The notes below the pieces were generated by a model, which ran no database searches, had not been told where the DNA came from, and saw nothing but the letters and a program-made list of their open reading frames with translations. Source: Streptomyces sp. CB02261 (lineage in GTDB: Bacteria; Actinomycetota; Actinomycetes; Streptomycetales; Streptomycetaceae). Taken from it: 64,000 nucleotides of DNA. Position numbers and translations under genes: made by a program. The stretch covers positions 1 through 64,000 of the forward strand of contig NZ_LIVX01000003.1 in assembly GCF_001905665.1 (NCBI RefSeq). Direction: 5' to 3'. Positions within the stretch are counted from its first letter, which is position 1. Each line of letters opens with the position of its first letter. This document shows positions 25,365 through 36,140 of this stretch, piece by piece.

Positions 25365-26684
25365 GTGAAGCTGCTTCCCCTCCGTACCGGCGTCCGCTGG
25401 AAGATCGCCGTCGCCATCGCCGCGGTCGGCGCGCTGATCGCGGTCACCCTGAGCGTGGTCGTGCACAACGCCGCCCGCATCTCGATGCTCGACAACGCGC
25501 GCGAGGTGCAGATGGAGCGGCTGCTGTTCGCGCAGCGGCTGTACGAGACGTCGAAGCCGAAGGAACCGCGCTTCGGCACGAAGATCAACGACCCGGCGCT
25601 GCCCGCCCAGCTCGACCAGCTGATGCGGGACAAGCGGCGGGGCACGTTCGTGCAGGAGCACCGGCACGGCGGGCCGCCCGACGTGTGGGCGGCCGTGCCG
25701 CTCGCCAACGGCGACGTGCTCTCGCTGCACATCCCCTTCGCCGACCGCAGCGCGACGATCATGAACGATCTGGACCGGGCCCTCGTCGTCGGCTCGGTCT
25801 CGGTGGTCTTCGGCGGCTGCGCGCTCGGTGTTCTCATCGGCGGTCAGCTCTCGCGGCGGCTGCGGAAGGCGGCGGTCGCGGCCGGCCGGGTCGCGCAGGG
25901 GAACACGGAGGTACGGGTCAGGGAGGCCGTCGGCGGGGTCGTCCGGGACGAGACCGACGACCTGGCGTGGGCGGTCGACGCCCTCACCGACGCCCTCAAC
26001 GAACGGATCGAGGCCGAGCGGCGGGTCACCGCGGACATCGCGCACGAGTTGCGCACCCCGGTGACGGGGCTGCTCACGGCGGCCGAGCTGCTGCCGCCCG
26101 GGCGTCCCACCGAGCTCGTACGGGACCGGGCGCAGGCGATGCGGACGCTGGTCGAGGACGTGCTGGAGGTGGCGCGGCTCGACAGCGCGTCCGAGCGGGC
26201 GGAACTCCAGGAGATCGCGCTCGGCGAGTTCGTGGAGCGGCGGGTGCGGGCCCTGGACCCGGAGGTCGCCGTCCGGGTCGTCCACGAGTCCTGGGTGAAC
26301 ACCGACCCGCGGCGCCTGGAACGCGTCCTGGGCAATCTCCTCGCGAACGCCGCCAAGCACGGCAGCACGCCGGTGGAGGTCACGGTCGAGGGGCGGGTCG
26401 TCCGGGTCCGCGACCACGGGCCGGGCTTCCCGGAGGCGCTCCTCAAGGAGGGCCCGAGCCGGTTCCGTACGGGGTCGAGCGACCGCGCGGGCCAGGGCCA
26501 CGGCCTGGGCCTCACGATCGCGTCGGGCCAGGCCCGGGTCCTCGGCGCCCGGCTGACCTTCCGGAACGTGGCCTCGGAGCGGGAGCCGAACGGGGTGGGC
26601 GGCGCCATCGCGGTCCTCTGGCTGCCGGACCACGCGCCGACGAACACGGGCAGCTTCCCGATACTGCGGCCGGCGACCGACTGA
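25365..26684 (+). CDS. cseC: sensor histidine kinase CseC
   Basis: A 439-aa membrane sensor kinase. Two membrane helices (about 13-34 and 139-160) bracket a roughly 105-residue extracytoplasmic sensor domain. HAMP (about 160-215), the phosphoacceptor His227 (IAHELRTP) and an HATPase domain with N (NLLANAAKHG) and G boxes follow. In S. coelicolor CseC responds to wall damage such as lysozyme or glycopeptides and phosphorylates CseB. The start is GTG, 8 bp after cseB. The ATPase domain is compact and the G2 region (GQGHGLGLTIA) intact. Confidence 0.95.
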   Translation: MKLLPLRTGVRWKIAVAIAAVGALIAVTLSVVVHNAARISMLDNAREVQMERLLFAQRLYETSKPKEPRFGTKINDPALPAQLDQLMRDKRRGTFVQEHRHGGPPDVWAAVPLANGDVLSLHIPFADRSATIMNDLDRALVVGSVSVVFGGCALGVLIGGQLSRRLRKAAVAAGRVAQGNTEVRVREAVGGVVRDETDDLAWAVDALTDALNERIEAERRVTADIAHELRTPVTGLLTAAELLPPGRPTELVRDRAQAMRTLVEDVLEVARLDSASERAELQEIALGEFVERRVRALDPEVAVRVVHESWVNTDPRRLERVLGNLLANAAKHGSTPVEVTVEGRVVRVRDHGPGFPEALLKEGPSRFRTGSSDRAGQGHGLGLTIASGQARVLGARLTFRNVASEREPNGVGGAIAVLWLPDHAPTNTGSFPILRPATD

Positions 26685-26771
26685 GGCGTGAGGGAAGAAC
26701 GGCGGTGGGGCCGGCAGGTCCCGTCACCCGCCGGGTCCGGCCCCGTCCTACGCCGGGCCCGGCCCGTACGA

Positions 26772-26818
26772 GACAAGGGTGGGGCCGGTCCCCTTCCGGG
26801 ACCGGCCCCACCCTTGTC
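26772..26818. terminator. 21-bp bidirectional terminator between cseC and the MFS gene
   Basis: Two perfectly complementary 21-nt arms (26772-26792 and 26798-26818, beginning GACAAGGGTGGGG) surround a CTTCC loop. It lies between convergent genes and serves both strands. It is one of the longest perfect stems in the window. Confidence 0.9.
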
Positions 26819-26838
26819 GTATCCACGGCGCCGCGAGG

Positions 26839-28419
26839 TCAGACCGTCTCGGCGACCTTCGCGTCGTCGCCGTCCGTAGCCTTCGGGGCCGGGGCGGGCC
26901 CGGCGCCGCGGAGCGCCACCTCCTTGACGAGGAAGGCGAGGAGGAAGCCGAGGACGGAGACCGCGGCGGCGACCAGGAAGGCGCCGTGCGTGCCTGAGGC
27001 GACGGCGTGCTGGTAGGCCTCGCGGAGCGCCTCCGGCAGCTTGGCCAGGCTCGCCGCGTCGAGCTGGGCGGTCCGCTCGGTGAGCCCGGACCCGCCGCGG
27101 GCGGCCATCTCGTCCTGGACGCGGCTCGTGAAGAGCGCGCCCATGATCGCGACGCCGAAGGAGGAGCCGAGCGTCCGGAAGAGGGTGGTGGAGGACGAGG
27201 CGACGCCCATGTCCTTCATCTCGACGCTGTTCTGCGCGACGAGCATCGTGATCTGCATCAGGAAGCCCATGCCGGCGCCGAGGAGCGCCATCCAGACCCC
27301 GGAGACCAGCCGCGAGGTGCCGGTGTCCATCGTGGAGAGCAGGAAGAGGCCGGTCGTCATCAGCGCGCCGCCGACGATCGGGAAGATCTTGTACTTGCCG
27401 GTGCTCGTGGTGAACCGGCCGACGAGCAGTGAGACGACCATCATCGCGAGCAGCATCGGCAGGAGCAGCAGGCCGGAGTTGGTCGCGGAGGCGCCCTGGA
27501 CGGACTGCTGGAAGATCGGCAGGTAGAGGACCGCGCCGAACATCACGAAGCCGGTGATGAAGCCGATCAGCGACATGACCGTGAAGTTGCGGCTGCGGAA
27601 GATGTGCAGCGGCATGATCGGGTCGCTCGCCCGCGTCTCGACGTACAGGAAGGCGGCGAGCGCCGCGGAGCCGCCGACCGCGAGGCCGACGATGGTGGCC
27701 GAGCCCCAGGCATACTCCGTACCGCCCCAGGTGGTGACCAGGACGATCGCGGTGATGCCGACGGTGAGCAGGGCCGCGCCGAGGAAGTCGATCCGGGTGC
27801 CCCGGGCCCGCTGCTTCCTGGGCAGGTGCAGGACGGTGGTGACCATGGCGAGGGCGACGGCGCCGAGCGGCAGGTTGATGTAGAAGGACCAGCGCCAGCC
27901 CCAGTGGTCGGTGATGGTGCCGCCGACGAGGGGGCCGCCGATCATGGCGAGGGCCATCACGCCGGCCATCATGCCCTGGTACTTGCCGCGCTCGCGGGGC
28001 GGGATCAGGTCGCCGATGATCGCCATCACACCGACCATGAGGCCGCCGGCGCCGAGGCCCTGGATGGTACGGAAGCCGATGAGCTGGCCCATGTCCTGGG
28101 CCATGCCGCTGAGCGCCGAGCCGATCAGGAAGATCACGATCGAGGTCAGGAAGACGCCCTTGCGGCCGAACATGTCGCCGACCTTGCCCCAGAGGGGGGT
28201 GGAGGCGGCGGTGGCCAGGGTGTAGGCGGTGACGACCCAGGAGAGGTGCTCCAGGCCGCCGAGTTCGCCGACGATCGTCGGCATCGCGGTGCCGATGATC
28301 ATGTTGTCCAGCATCGCGAGGAGCATCGCGATCATCAGGGCGAGGAGGACGACGCGGACACTGCGTGGCCTGTGCTCCGAGTCCCCCTGCGCCGGCTTCG
28401 CTGTGGCTTGTGTCGTCAT
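26839..28419 (-). CDS. MFS drug efflux transporter (DHA2/EmrB-QacA type, 14 TM)
   Basis: A 526-aa drug:proton antiporter. Fourteen hydrophobic segments, motif A (GKVGDMFGRKGVF) after helix 2, the LDNMIIGTAMPTI helix-1 signature of DHA2 pumps and motif C-like GPLVGG are visible. It exports hydrophobic compounds across the cytoplasmic membrane. It is divergent from the TetR gene, and both promoters lie in a symmetric double operator, so it is almost certainly repressed by that TetR. The substrate is unknown. Confidence 0.94.
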   Translation of the reverse strand: MTTQATAKPAQGDSEHRPRSVRVVLLALMIAMLLAMLDNMIIGTAMPTIVGELGGLEHLSWVVTAYTLATAASTPLWGKVGDMFGRKGVFLTSIVIFLIGSALSGMAQDMGQLIGFRTIQGLGAGGLMVGVMAIIGDLIPPRERGKYQGMMAGVMALAMIGGPLVGGTITDHWGWRWSFYINLPLGAVALAMVTTVLHLPRKQRARGTRIDFLGAALLTVGITAIVLVTTWGGTEYAWGSATIVGLAVGGSAALAAFLYVETRASDPIMPLHIFRSRNFTVMSLIGFITGFVMFGAVLYLPIFQQSVQGASATNSGLLLLPMLLAMMVVSLLVGRFTTSTGKYKIFPIVGGALMTTGLFLLSTMDTGTSRLVSGVWMALLGAGMGFLMQITMLVAQNSVEMKDMGVASSSTTLFRTLGSSFGVAIMGALFTSRVQDEMAARGGSGLTERTAQLDAASLAKLPEALREAYQHAVASGTHGAFLVAAAVSVLGFLLAFLVKEVALRGAGPAPAPKATDGDDAKVAETV

Positions 28420-28427
28420 CTCGTTCC

Positions 28428-28497
28428 CTTACTTGCCGCCCGGCTAGTTACTACACTGGGGGACGGTAGGCCCGTAACTAGCCGGTCGTCAAGTAAG
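28428..28497. promoter_or_regulatory. nested symmetric TetR operators between MFS and tetR genes
   Basis: Around one centre (28462.5) lie CTTACTTG/CAAGTAAG (28428-28435 and 28490-28497) and CCGGCTAGTTAC/GTAACTAGCCGG (28440-28451 and 28474-28485). Each arm is itself an imperfect 18-bp palindrome: ACTTGCCGCCCGGCTAGT at 28431-28448 and ACTAGCCGGTCGTCAAGT at 28477-28494. Two repressor dimers could therefore bind, one over each promoter. On the minus strand TTGACG and TACCGT (18-bp spacing) form the efflux promoter; on the plus strand TTACTT and TACACT (17 bp) could serve tetR. Confidence 0.8.
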
Positions 28498-28521
28498 TTT
28501 TCTGGAAAGTGGAGAGCAGCC

Positions 28522-29079
28522 ATGGCCCGAGGCAACACCCGCCAGCGCATCCAGGACGTGGCCCTGCACCTCTTCGCCGAGCAGGGGTACGAGAAGACCT
28601 CGCTGCGGGAGATCGCCGAGCACCTCGATGTCACCAAGGCCGCGCTCTACTACCACTTCAAGACCAAGGAAGACATCATCATCGGCATCTTCCAGGACCT
28701 CACCCGGCCCGTGGACGAGCTGATCGCCTGGGCGCGGGAGCAGCCCCGCACGCTGGAGGTCAGGGAGGAGATCCTGCGCCGCTACCAGGAATCCCTGATC
28801 AGCGCGTACCCGCTGTTCCGCTTCATGCAGGAGAACCAGGCGGCCGTCCGCGAGCTGAGCATCGGCCTGACCTTCAAGGAGCGGATGCTGGAACTGAGCG
28901 GTCTGATCCAGGAGCCCGACTTCGCCGTGCGCGACCGGGTGCGCTGCGTCAGTGCGATCTTCACGCTGCACGCCGGGATGTTCTTCATGGACAACGTCGA
29001 GGGCGACACCGAGGAGAAGCGCGAGGCCGTCCTCGAGGTCGCCCTCGATCTGCTGAACCAGGCCCACGGGGCCGGCTAG
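28522..29079 (+). CDS. TetR family repressor of the MFS pump
   Basis: A 185-aa TetR regulator. The DNA-binding domain (about 8-55) has the helix-turn-helix LREIAEHLDVTKAALYYHFKTKEDI. The rest is an effector-binding, dimerising helical domain. The ATG follows GGAGAG, and the divergent spacer carries paired operators on both promoters, implying control of the MFS gene and of itself. The inducer is likely a pump substrate. Confidence 0.93.
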   Translation: MARGNTRQRIQDVALHLFAEQGYEKTSLREIAEHLDVTKAALYYHFKTKEDIIIGIFQDLTRPVDELIAWAREQPRTLEVREEILRRYQESLISAYPLFRFMQENQAAVRELSIGLTFKERMLELSGLIQEPDFAVRDRVRCVSAIFTLHAGMFFMDNVEGDTEEKREAVLEVALDLLNQAHGAG

Positions 29080-29115
29080 CGGGAGCTCGGAAGCTCACGC
29101 CGGGGTGGCGGAAGC

Positions 29116-29817
29116 TCAGATGGAGACGCCGTGGGACCGCAGGAAGGCGGCCGGGTTCACGGCGGAGCCGTAGTTCGGGGTCGTACGGATCTCGAAGTGG
29201 AGGTGGGGGCCGGAGGAGTTGCCGGTGTTGCCCGAGAGGGCGATCTGCTGACCGGCGGCGACCTTCTGGCCGACGTGCGCCTTGATCTTCGAGAGGTGGG
29301 CGTACTGCGAGTACGTGCCGTTGGCGTGCTTGACGACGATCGCGTTGCCGTACGCGGGGCCGTCGCCGCCGCCGTTGGGGCCGGCCTTGACGACGGTGCC
29401 CGCACCCGCGGCCTTGACCGGGGTGCCGACCGGGACGGCGAAGTCCTGGCCGGAGTGCTTGTGGGCCCACATGGCGCCGCCCTGGTTGTAGCTGGCGGTC
29501 AGGGTGTACGTGGCGACCGGCTTGACCCAGGACGCGGCCTTCTTCGCGGCGACGACCTTCGTGGCGGCCTTCTTGACGGCGACCTGCTTGGCGGCGGTGG
29601 CCTTCGCGGCGGCGGCCTTGACCTGAGCGGCTGCGTGGGCCTGGGTCTCGGCCTGGGCGGCGACGGCGGCGGATGCGGTGACCGCGACCGGGGCGGCGGC
29701 CTTGCCCTCGGCGGCGAAGGCGGACCCTGCTCCGGTCACCATCGTCGCCCCCAGGCCCGCGGCGGCGAGAGCGACAGCGGTGGCACGGGCGGCGGGGTTC
29801 ATGACGCGCTTCGACAT
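29116..29817 (-). CDS. secreted M23-family metallopeptidase
   Basis: A 233-aa exported peptidase of the LytM/M23 family, which cuts peptidoglycan cross-bridges or stems. A signal peptide ends near AGSAFA. An Ala/Lys-rich helical stretch (about 40-110) follows, then the M23 domain with zinc-ligand motifs HKHSGQDF and GPHLHFEIR. ATG 29817 is preceded by GGAGG at 11 nt. An in-frame ATG at 29883 would lengthen the signal peptide by 22 residues and cannot be excluded. The 475-bp upstream region suggests a regulated leader. Confidence 0.92.
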   Translation of the reverse strand: MSKRVMNPAARATAVALAAAGLGATMVTGAGSAFAAEGKAAAPVAVTASAAVAAQAETQAHAAAQVKAAAAKATAAKQVAVKKAATKVVAAKKAASWVKPVATYTLTASYNQGGAMWAHKHSGQDFAVPVGTPVKAAGAGTVVKAGPNGGGDGPAYGNAIVVKHANGTYSQYAHLSKIKAHVGQKVAAGQQIALSGNTGNSSGPHLHFEIRTTPNYGSAVNPAAFLRSHGVSI

Positions 29818-30292
29818 ACGGGGGAAAACCTCCGGGAAGTACGGGACCCGGCGTGAACGGTGCGTTCCGTCGGGCTTGCTCATCCTTGGTAACCCGGACT
29901 CCCATCCAGCCCAAAACACCCCATCTACGACATGACGTCGTAGCGATCTCCGCGGAAGTTCAGCTCTTGACGACCTCCCGTGGCACCTTCGAAATCGGAC
30001 ATACCGGCACAAGGAAACCGGTTTATCTGCATGTCACCCGTGCCCGGAACCGCCGAAAACGCCGCCTCTCGTCCGGTTCGGGACCCTCTGGGACCAAAGT
30101 CCCGACGGTTTGGCCCTGAACGTCCAGAATCAACACCTATGGGCACCACTAATGCGGCTAGTACCCCTCAAAACGCCTGTGCGCCTTGTCACCAGACGCG
30201 GGGCGCGGATGGGATCTGGGTCACGCGACCGAGCCGCCTAGACGGCCGTCCCGCACTACGCTGACCGCTTCGGGAACCACGGGGGGACACAC
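29818..30292. other. 475-bp divergent spacer between the M23 peptidase and the NACHT gene
   Basis: The spacer is clearly AT-richer than its neighbours. Visible structure: an inverted repeat CTACGAC/GTCGTAG at 29925-29943, a palindrome AAACCGGTTT near 30016-30025, and a hairpin GGGAC-CAAA-GTCCC at 30090-30103. On the plus strand TACGCT near 30258 could be the -10 for the NACHT gene, with GGGGGGAC as ribosome site. I looked for a ydaO-type (c-di-AMP) riboswitch before the peptidase gene and did not find its conserved core. No gene is convincing here. Confidence 0.5.
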
Positions 30293-33052
30293 ATGGAACC
30301 GGCACTCATCGGCACGCGCCTCGCCTCGGCGGCGATCGGCCCGCTCCTGAAGAAACTGCTGGTCAGCGACGCACCCGGAGCGGGTCTCACGGGCACGGCG
30401 CCCAAGGTCCGGCTCTCCGGCCTCGTCTCCTTCCGCGGCGAGAAGCGCACGCTGACGGAGAAGGACGTCCGCAGGCTCGCGACGACCCTCGTCGAACGCT
30501 CGGGCAGCGGCCCCGGCGAGACCCCCTTCCCCGCCGACGAGACGGGGGCCGTCACCGACACCCTCGCCGCCACGCTCCTCGCCCTCGGCGACCTCGACAT
30601 GGACGACGTCCAGGCGGTGCGGATGGGCCACCAGGACCTCGCCCGCCGACTGCGCGCGGCCGCCCCGGCCCCCGACGGCCTCTCCACCGACTCCGTGCTC
30701 TACCTGGAGTCGATGACCGAGTGGGCCTGCCTCCACATCCTGGAGTTCTTCACCCAGCGCCCGACCTTCGTCGCCCGCGGCCTGGTGGAACAGACCCGCG
30801 GCCAGGCCGAGCTCATCGCGAAGATGGACGAGGTCATCCGCCGGACGCCACGGATCGACGGACGGGACGCGGAGTTCGAACGGCGGTACCTGGCACACCT
30901 GGCGAAGAAGCACGGCCGCCTGACGATCTACGGCATCGACCTGCACGAGACGCCCGACCGGTGGCCGCTGGACATGGCGTATCTGTCGCTGGAGGCGACG
31001 GGCCGGGAAGACGCCCTCCCGTTCGACGAGGAAGCGGCACACGTGGCCTGGCAGCGGGACCCCGCCCCCCTCCGCGCCGACCTCGCCCTCACCCGCCACG
31101 ACAGGATCCTCCTGCGCGGACTGGCCGGTTCCGGGAAGACCACGCTCGTCCAGTGGCTGACGGTCTCGGCAGCGGCCGAAGGACAGCCGGAAGGCATGGC
31201 GTACCTCCGGGGCCGCATCCCCTTCGTCCTCCCCCTGCGCACCCTCACCCGCCACGGCGAGCGCCTGCCCTCACCGGACCTCTTCCTCGCCACGGCCGGC
31301 TGCCCGCTCACCCCGCCCGACGGCTGGGCCGACCGGGTCCTGGCCGCCGGCCGGGGCCTGGTCCTCGTGGACGGCATCGACGAGATCCCCGAGGGGGAGC
31401 GGGCCCGCGCCCGCGACTGGCTGCGCGGCCTCCTCGACACCTACGACGGCAACCGCTGGCTCGTCACCTCGCGCCCCACGGCCGTACGCGACGACTGGCT
31501 GGCCGGCGACGGTTTCACCGAGCTGACGCTCTCCCCCATGACCCGTACGGAGGTCACCACCTTCGTACACCGCTGGCACCGGGCTGCCGGGCCGGACGCC
31601 GCCCCCTTCGAGCAGCCGCTCCTCGACGCCCTCCGCACCACCGAGCACGTGGCCCAGCTCGCCACCAACCCCCTCATGTGCGGCCTCATCTGCGCCCTCC
31701 ACCGCGACCGGCGCGGCTACCTCCCCCGCGGCCGCAAGGCGCTCTACGAGGCCGCGCTCTCCCTGCTGCTCGCCCGGCGCGACCGCGAGCGGGACATGGG
31801 CACCCCGTACGGGATCACCCTCGACGAGGCCCCGCAGATCCAGCTGATCCAGCGGCTCGCGTACTGGCTGACGCGCAACGGCCGGACGCAGATGGACCGC
31901 GACCACGCGAAGGCGATCGTCACCGAGGCCCTCCCGGCGGTCCAGGAGGCCGCGGCGCACCCCCCGGAGACGGTCTTCACCCACCTCCTCCACCGCAGCG
32001 GCCTCCTGCGCGAGCCTGCGGCGGACACGGTCGAGTTCGTCCACCGCACGTTCCAGGACTACCTGGCGGCGAAGGCCCTGGTGGACAGCTGGGACATCGG
32101 CGTCCTGGTCGAGCACGCCACGGACGACCAGTGGGAGGACGTCATCCGCATGGCGGTGGGCCACGCGCGGCCGCGGGAGTGCGCCGAGATCCTGCGCGAG
32201 CTGCTGACCGCGGCGGCCGGCAGCCAGGACCGGCGCGCCCGGCTGCGCCTCGTGACACTGGCGGCGACCGCCCTGGACCACGCGACGGAGGTGGCACCCG
32301 AGGTCCGGGACGAGGTCCTGGCCCGCGCGGCGGAGGTGATCCCGCCCCGCACCCCGCACGAGGCGCGGGAACTCGCGGCGGTGGGCCGACTGGTCCTCGA
32401 CCTGCTGCCCGGACCGGAGGGGCTGGGCGACGCGGAGGCCCAGATGGCGGTGACGACGGCGACCCATGTCGCCTCCGACGCGGCGATCCCCTACCTGGCC
32501 CGATTCGCCGGCCACCCCGCCCTCCTGGTCCGTTCCCAACTCGTCTGGGGGTGGTCCCGCTTCGATCCGGACCAGTACGCCGAGGAGGTCATCGCGGGCC
32601 TCGCCCCGGACGGCCTCGCCTACACCGTCGCGACCGACGAGCAGGCCGCCGCTCTCGTGCGGCTCGGCCTGCGGCCCGGGTACCTGGACATCAGGGAGGG
32701 GATCGGCGAGCACGGCCTCGCGCTCCTCCGACCCCTGCTGCCCGGCGTGGAAAGGCTCCGAGTGATCGGCGTCGTCACGGGACGCCGGGTGCTCGGTGCG
32801 CTCTCGGCGCTCCGGCTGCCGCGGATGATCGCGCTCGAACTGGAAGTCGGCCTCGCCGATCCGCCCTTCCGGCTGATCGCCGACCTCTTCCCCCGCCTCC
32901 ACCGCCTCGTTCTCCACGCGGGGCCCGGCGCCCGATGGGACGTGGCCCCGCTCGCACCCCTTCACGAGCTGGGGCGGCTGTACGTCCCCGCACGGGCCGA
33001 AGTCACCGGCACCGAGCACCTCCCACCCCAGGTCCGGGTGGCCACCTCCTGA
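30293..33052 (+). CDS. NACHT-domain STAND ATPase (bacterial NLR-like)
   Basis: A 919-aa signal-transduction ATPase. Residues 1-250 are a helical N-terminal domain of the NACHT-associated type. The NACHT core has Walker A GLAGSGKTT (276-284), Walker B LVLVDGIDE (356-364) and the sensor VTSRPTA (391-397). A winged-helix-type segment ends in the family motif VEFVHRTFQDYLAA. HEAT-like helices follow, and the last 100 residues are leucine-rich with LRR-like spacing (LPRMIALELEVGL, FPRLHRLVLHAG). Related bacterial NACHT proteins protect against phages; that role here is inference. It stands alone between core genes and has no obvious N-terminal nuclease or TIR. Confidence 0.92.
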   Translation: MEPALIGTRLASAAIGPLLKKLLVSDAPGAGLTGTAPKVRLSGLVSFRGEKRTLTEKDVRRLATTLVERSGSGPGETPFPADETGAVTDTLAATLLALGDLDMDDVQAVRMGHQDLARRLRAAAPAPDGLSTDSVLYLESMTEWACLHILEFFTQRPTFVARGLVEQTRGQAELIAKMDEVIRRTPRIDGRDAEFERRYLAHLAKKHGRLTIYGIDLHETPDRWPLDMAYLSLEATGREDALPFDEEAAHVAWQRDPAPLRADLALTRHDRILLRGLAGSGKTTLVQWLTVSAAAEGQPEGMAYLRGRIPFVLPLRTLTRHGERLPSPDLFLATAGCPLTPPDGWADRVLAAGRGLVLVDGIDEIPEGERARARDWLRGLLDTYDGNRWLVTSRPTAVRDDWLAGDGFTELTLSPMTRTEVTTFVHRWHRAAGPDAAPFEQPLLDALRTTEHVAQLATNPLMCGLICALHRDRRGYLPRGRKALYEAALSLLLARRDRERDMGTPYGITLDEAPQIQLIQRLAYWLTRNGRTQMDRDHAKAIVTEALPAVQEAAAHPPETVFTHLLHRSGLLREPAADTVEFVHRTFQDYLAAKALVDSWDIGVLVEHATDDQWEDVIRMAVGHARPRECAEILRELLTAAAGSQDRRARLRLVTLAATALDHATEVAPEVRDEVLARAAEVIPPRTPHEARELAAVGRLVLDLLPGPEGLGDAEAQMAVTTATHVASDAAIPYLARFAGHPALLVRSQLVWGWSRFDPDQYAEEVIAGLAPDGLAYTVATDEQAAALVRLGLRPGYLDIREGIGEHGLALLRPLLPGVERLRVIGVVTGRRVLGALSALRLPRMIALELEVGLADPPFRLIADLFPRLHRLVLHAGPGARWDVAPLAPLHELGRLYVPARAEVTGTEHLPPQVRVATS

Positions 33053-33089
33053 CCCCGCACGAGGTGACCACCTCCTGACCTCATACGAA
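33038..33089. repeat. 26-bp tandem duplication across the NACHT stop codon
   Basis: A 26-bp unit beginning GTGGCCACCTCCTGACC at 33038 is repeated at 33064 with four or five changes. The first copy contains the TGA stop; the second duplicates it downstream. Confidence 0.8.
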
Positions 33090-33130
33090 GGGGCGGCCCC
33101 GGGACCATCAGGTCCCGGGGCCGCCCCTTC
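33087..33130. terminator. 20-bp bidirectional terminator between the NACHT gene and clpC
   Basis: Perfectly complementary 20-nt arms (33087-33106 and 33111-33130, starting GAAGGGGCGGCC) enclose an ATCA loop. It serves two convergent genes. Confidence 0.9.
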
Positions 33131-33154
33131 GGCGTCACACGCTCAGCGCGTGTG

Positions 33155-35677
<2,523 letters not shown>

Positions 35678-35881
35678 CGTTAATCGCTCCTCAGAGCGGT
35701 CAGTCAGTTAGGGGTCGATCCCCTCCCTGTCCTTCCGCAGCTTAGTCCCGCAAGCGGGGACCGCTCATTCCAACTGCCGACATCCGTCCGGATCACCCCC
35801 TCTTCAGCGGGGAGACCTGCTGCCGAACAGCCGACAAATGCTCCAACCCGATGGTGCGAGACGATGTTCCCGCAGGCCAAG

Positions 35882-35887
35882 TAGTTA
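35882..35887 (-). promoter_or_regulatory. candidate clpC promoter -10 (TAACTA)
   Basis: TAACTA on the minus strand at 35887-35882. A -35 at 17 bp spacing would fall at 35905-35910, inside the ClgR box, which suits an activator-dependent promoter with a poor -35. Confidence 0.4.
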
Positions 35888-35902
35888 GCCACGCCTTCAC
35901 TA

Positions 35903-35916
35903 CGCCGATGGCGAAC
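35903..35916 (-). promoter_or_regulatory. ClgR box upstream of clpC
   Basis: The minus strand reads GTTCGC-CATCG-GCG, an exact match to the actinobacterial ClgR consensus GTTCGC-N5-GCG. ClgR is known to activate clp genes in Streptomyces and related genera. It is placed where it would overlap the -35 of the TAACTA promoter. The remaining spacer 35678-36140 holds no convincing gene. Confidence 0.7.
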
Positions 35917-36140
35917 GTGAGACGCCGAAGCCCGCGACTCGCCCCTCTCCACTAGGAATGTCTTACCCGTAAGCACTGACACTCCATGCGGCGCACCCCG
36001 GTTCCCTCCGCTACCAGCGAACACCCTTGCGCTGCCGAGCGCACTCTTACGCCCCATTCCGGACACCTTGCGCGTCCGGGAGGGGACGGTGCGTCACCGC
36101 CGGGCCGTAACCGACGCGCCTTCGCGGGAGTTCCCCGTGC

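Noticed and set aside
26839..29079. MFS/TetR pair as a recent transfer
   Set aside because: Base composition and codon use match the surroundings, and no mobility genes or flanking repeats are visible.
29818..30150. Possible ydaO (c-di-AMP) riboswitch upstream of the M23 peptidase
   Set aside because: Streptomyces wall hydrolases are often under this riboswitch, so I looked for its conserved GC-rich core on the minus strand. It was not found; only simple inverted repeats are present.
35704..36066. 120-aa ORF upstream of clpC
   Set aside because: It covers the clpC promoter and ClgR box, lacks normal codon bias and has no recognisable domain.
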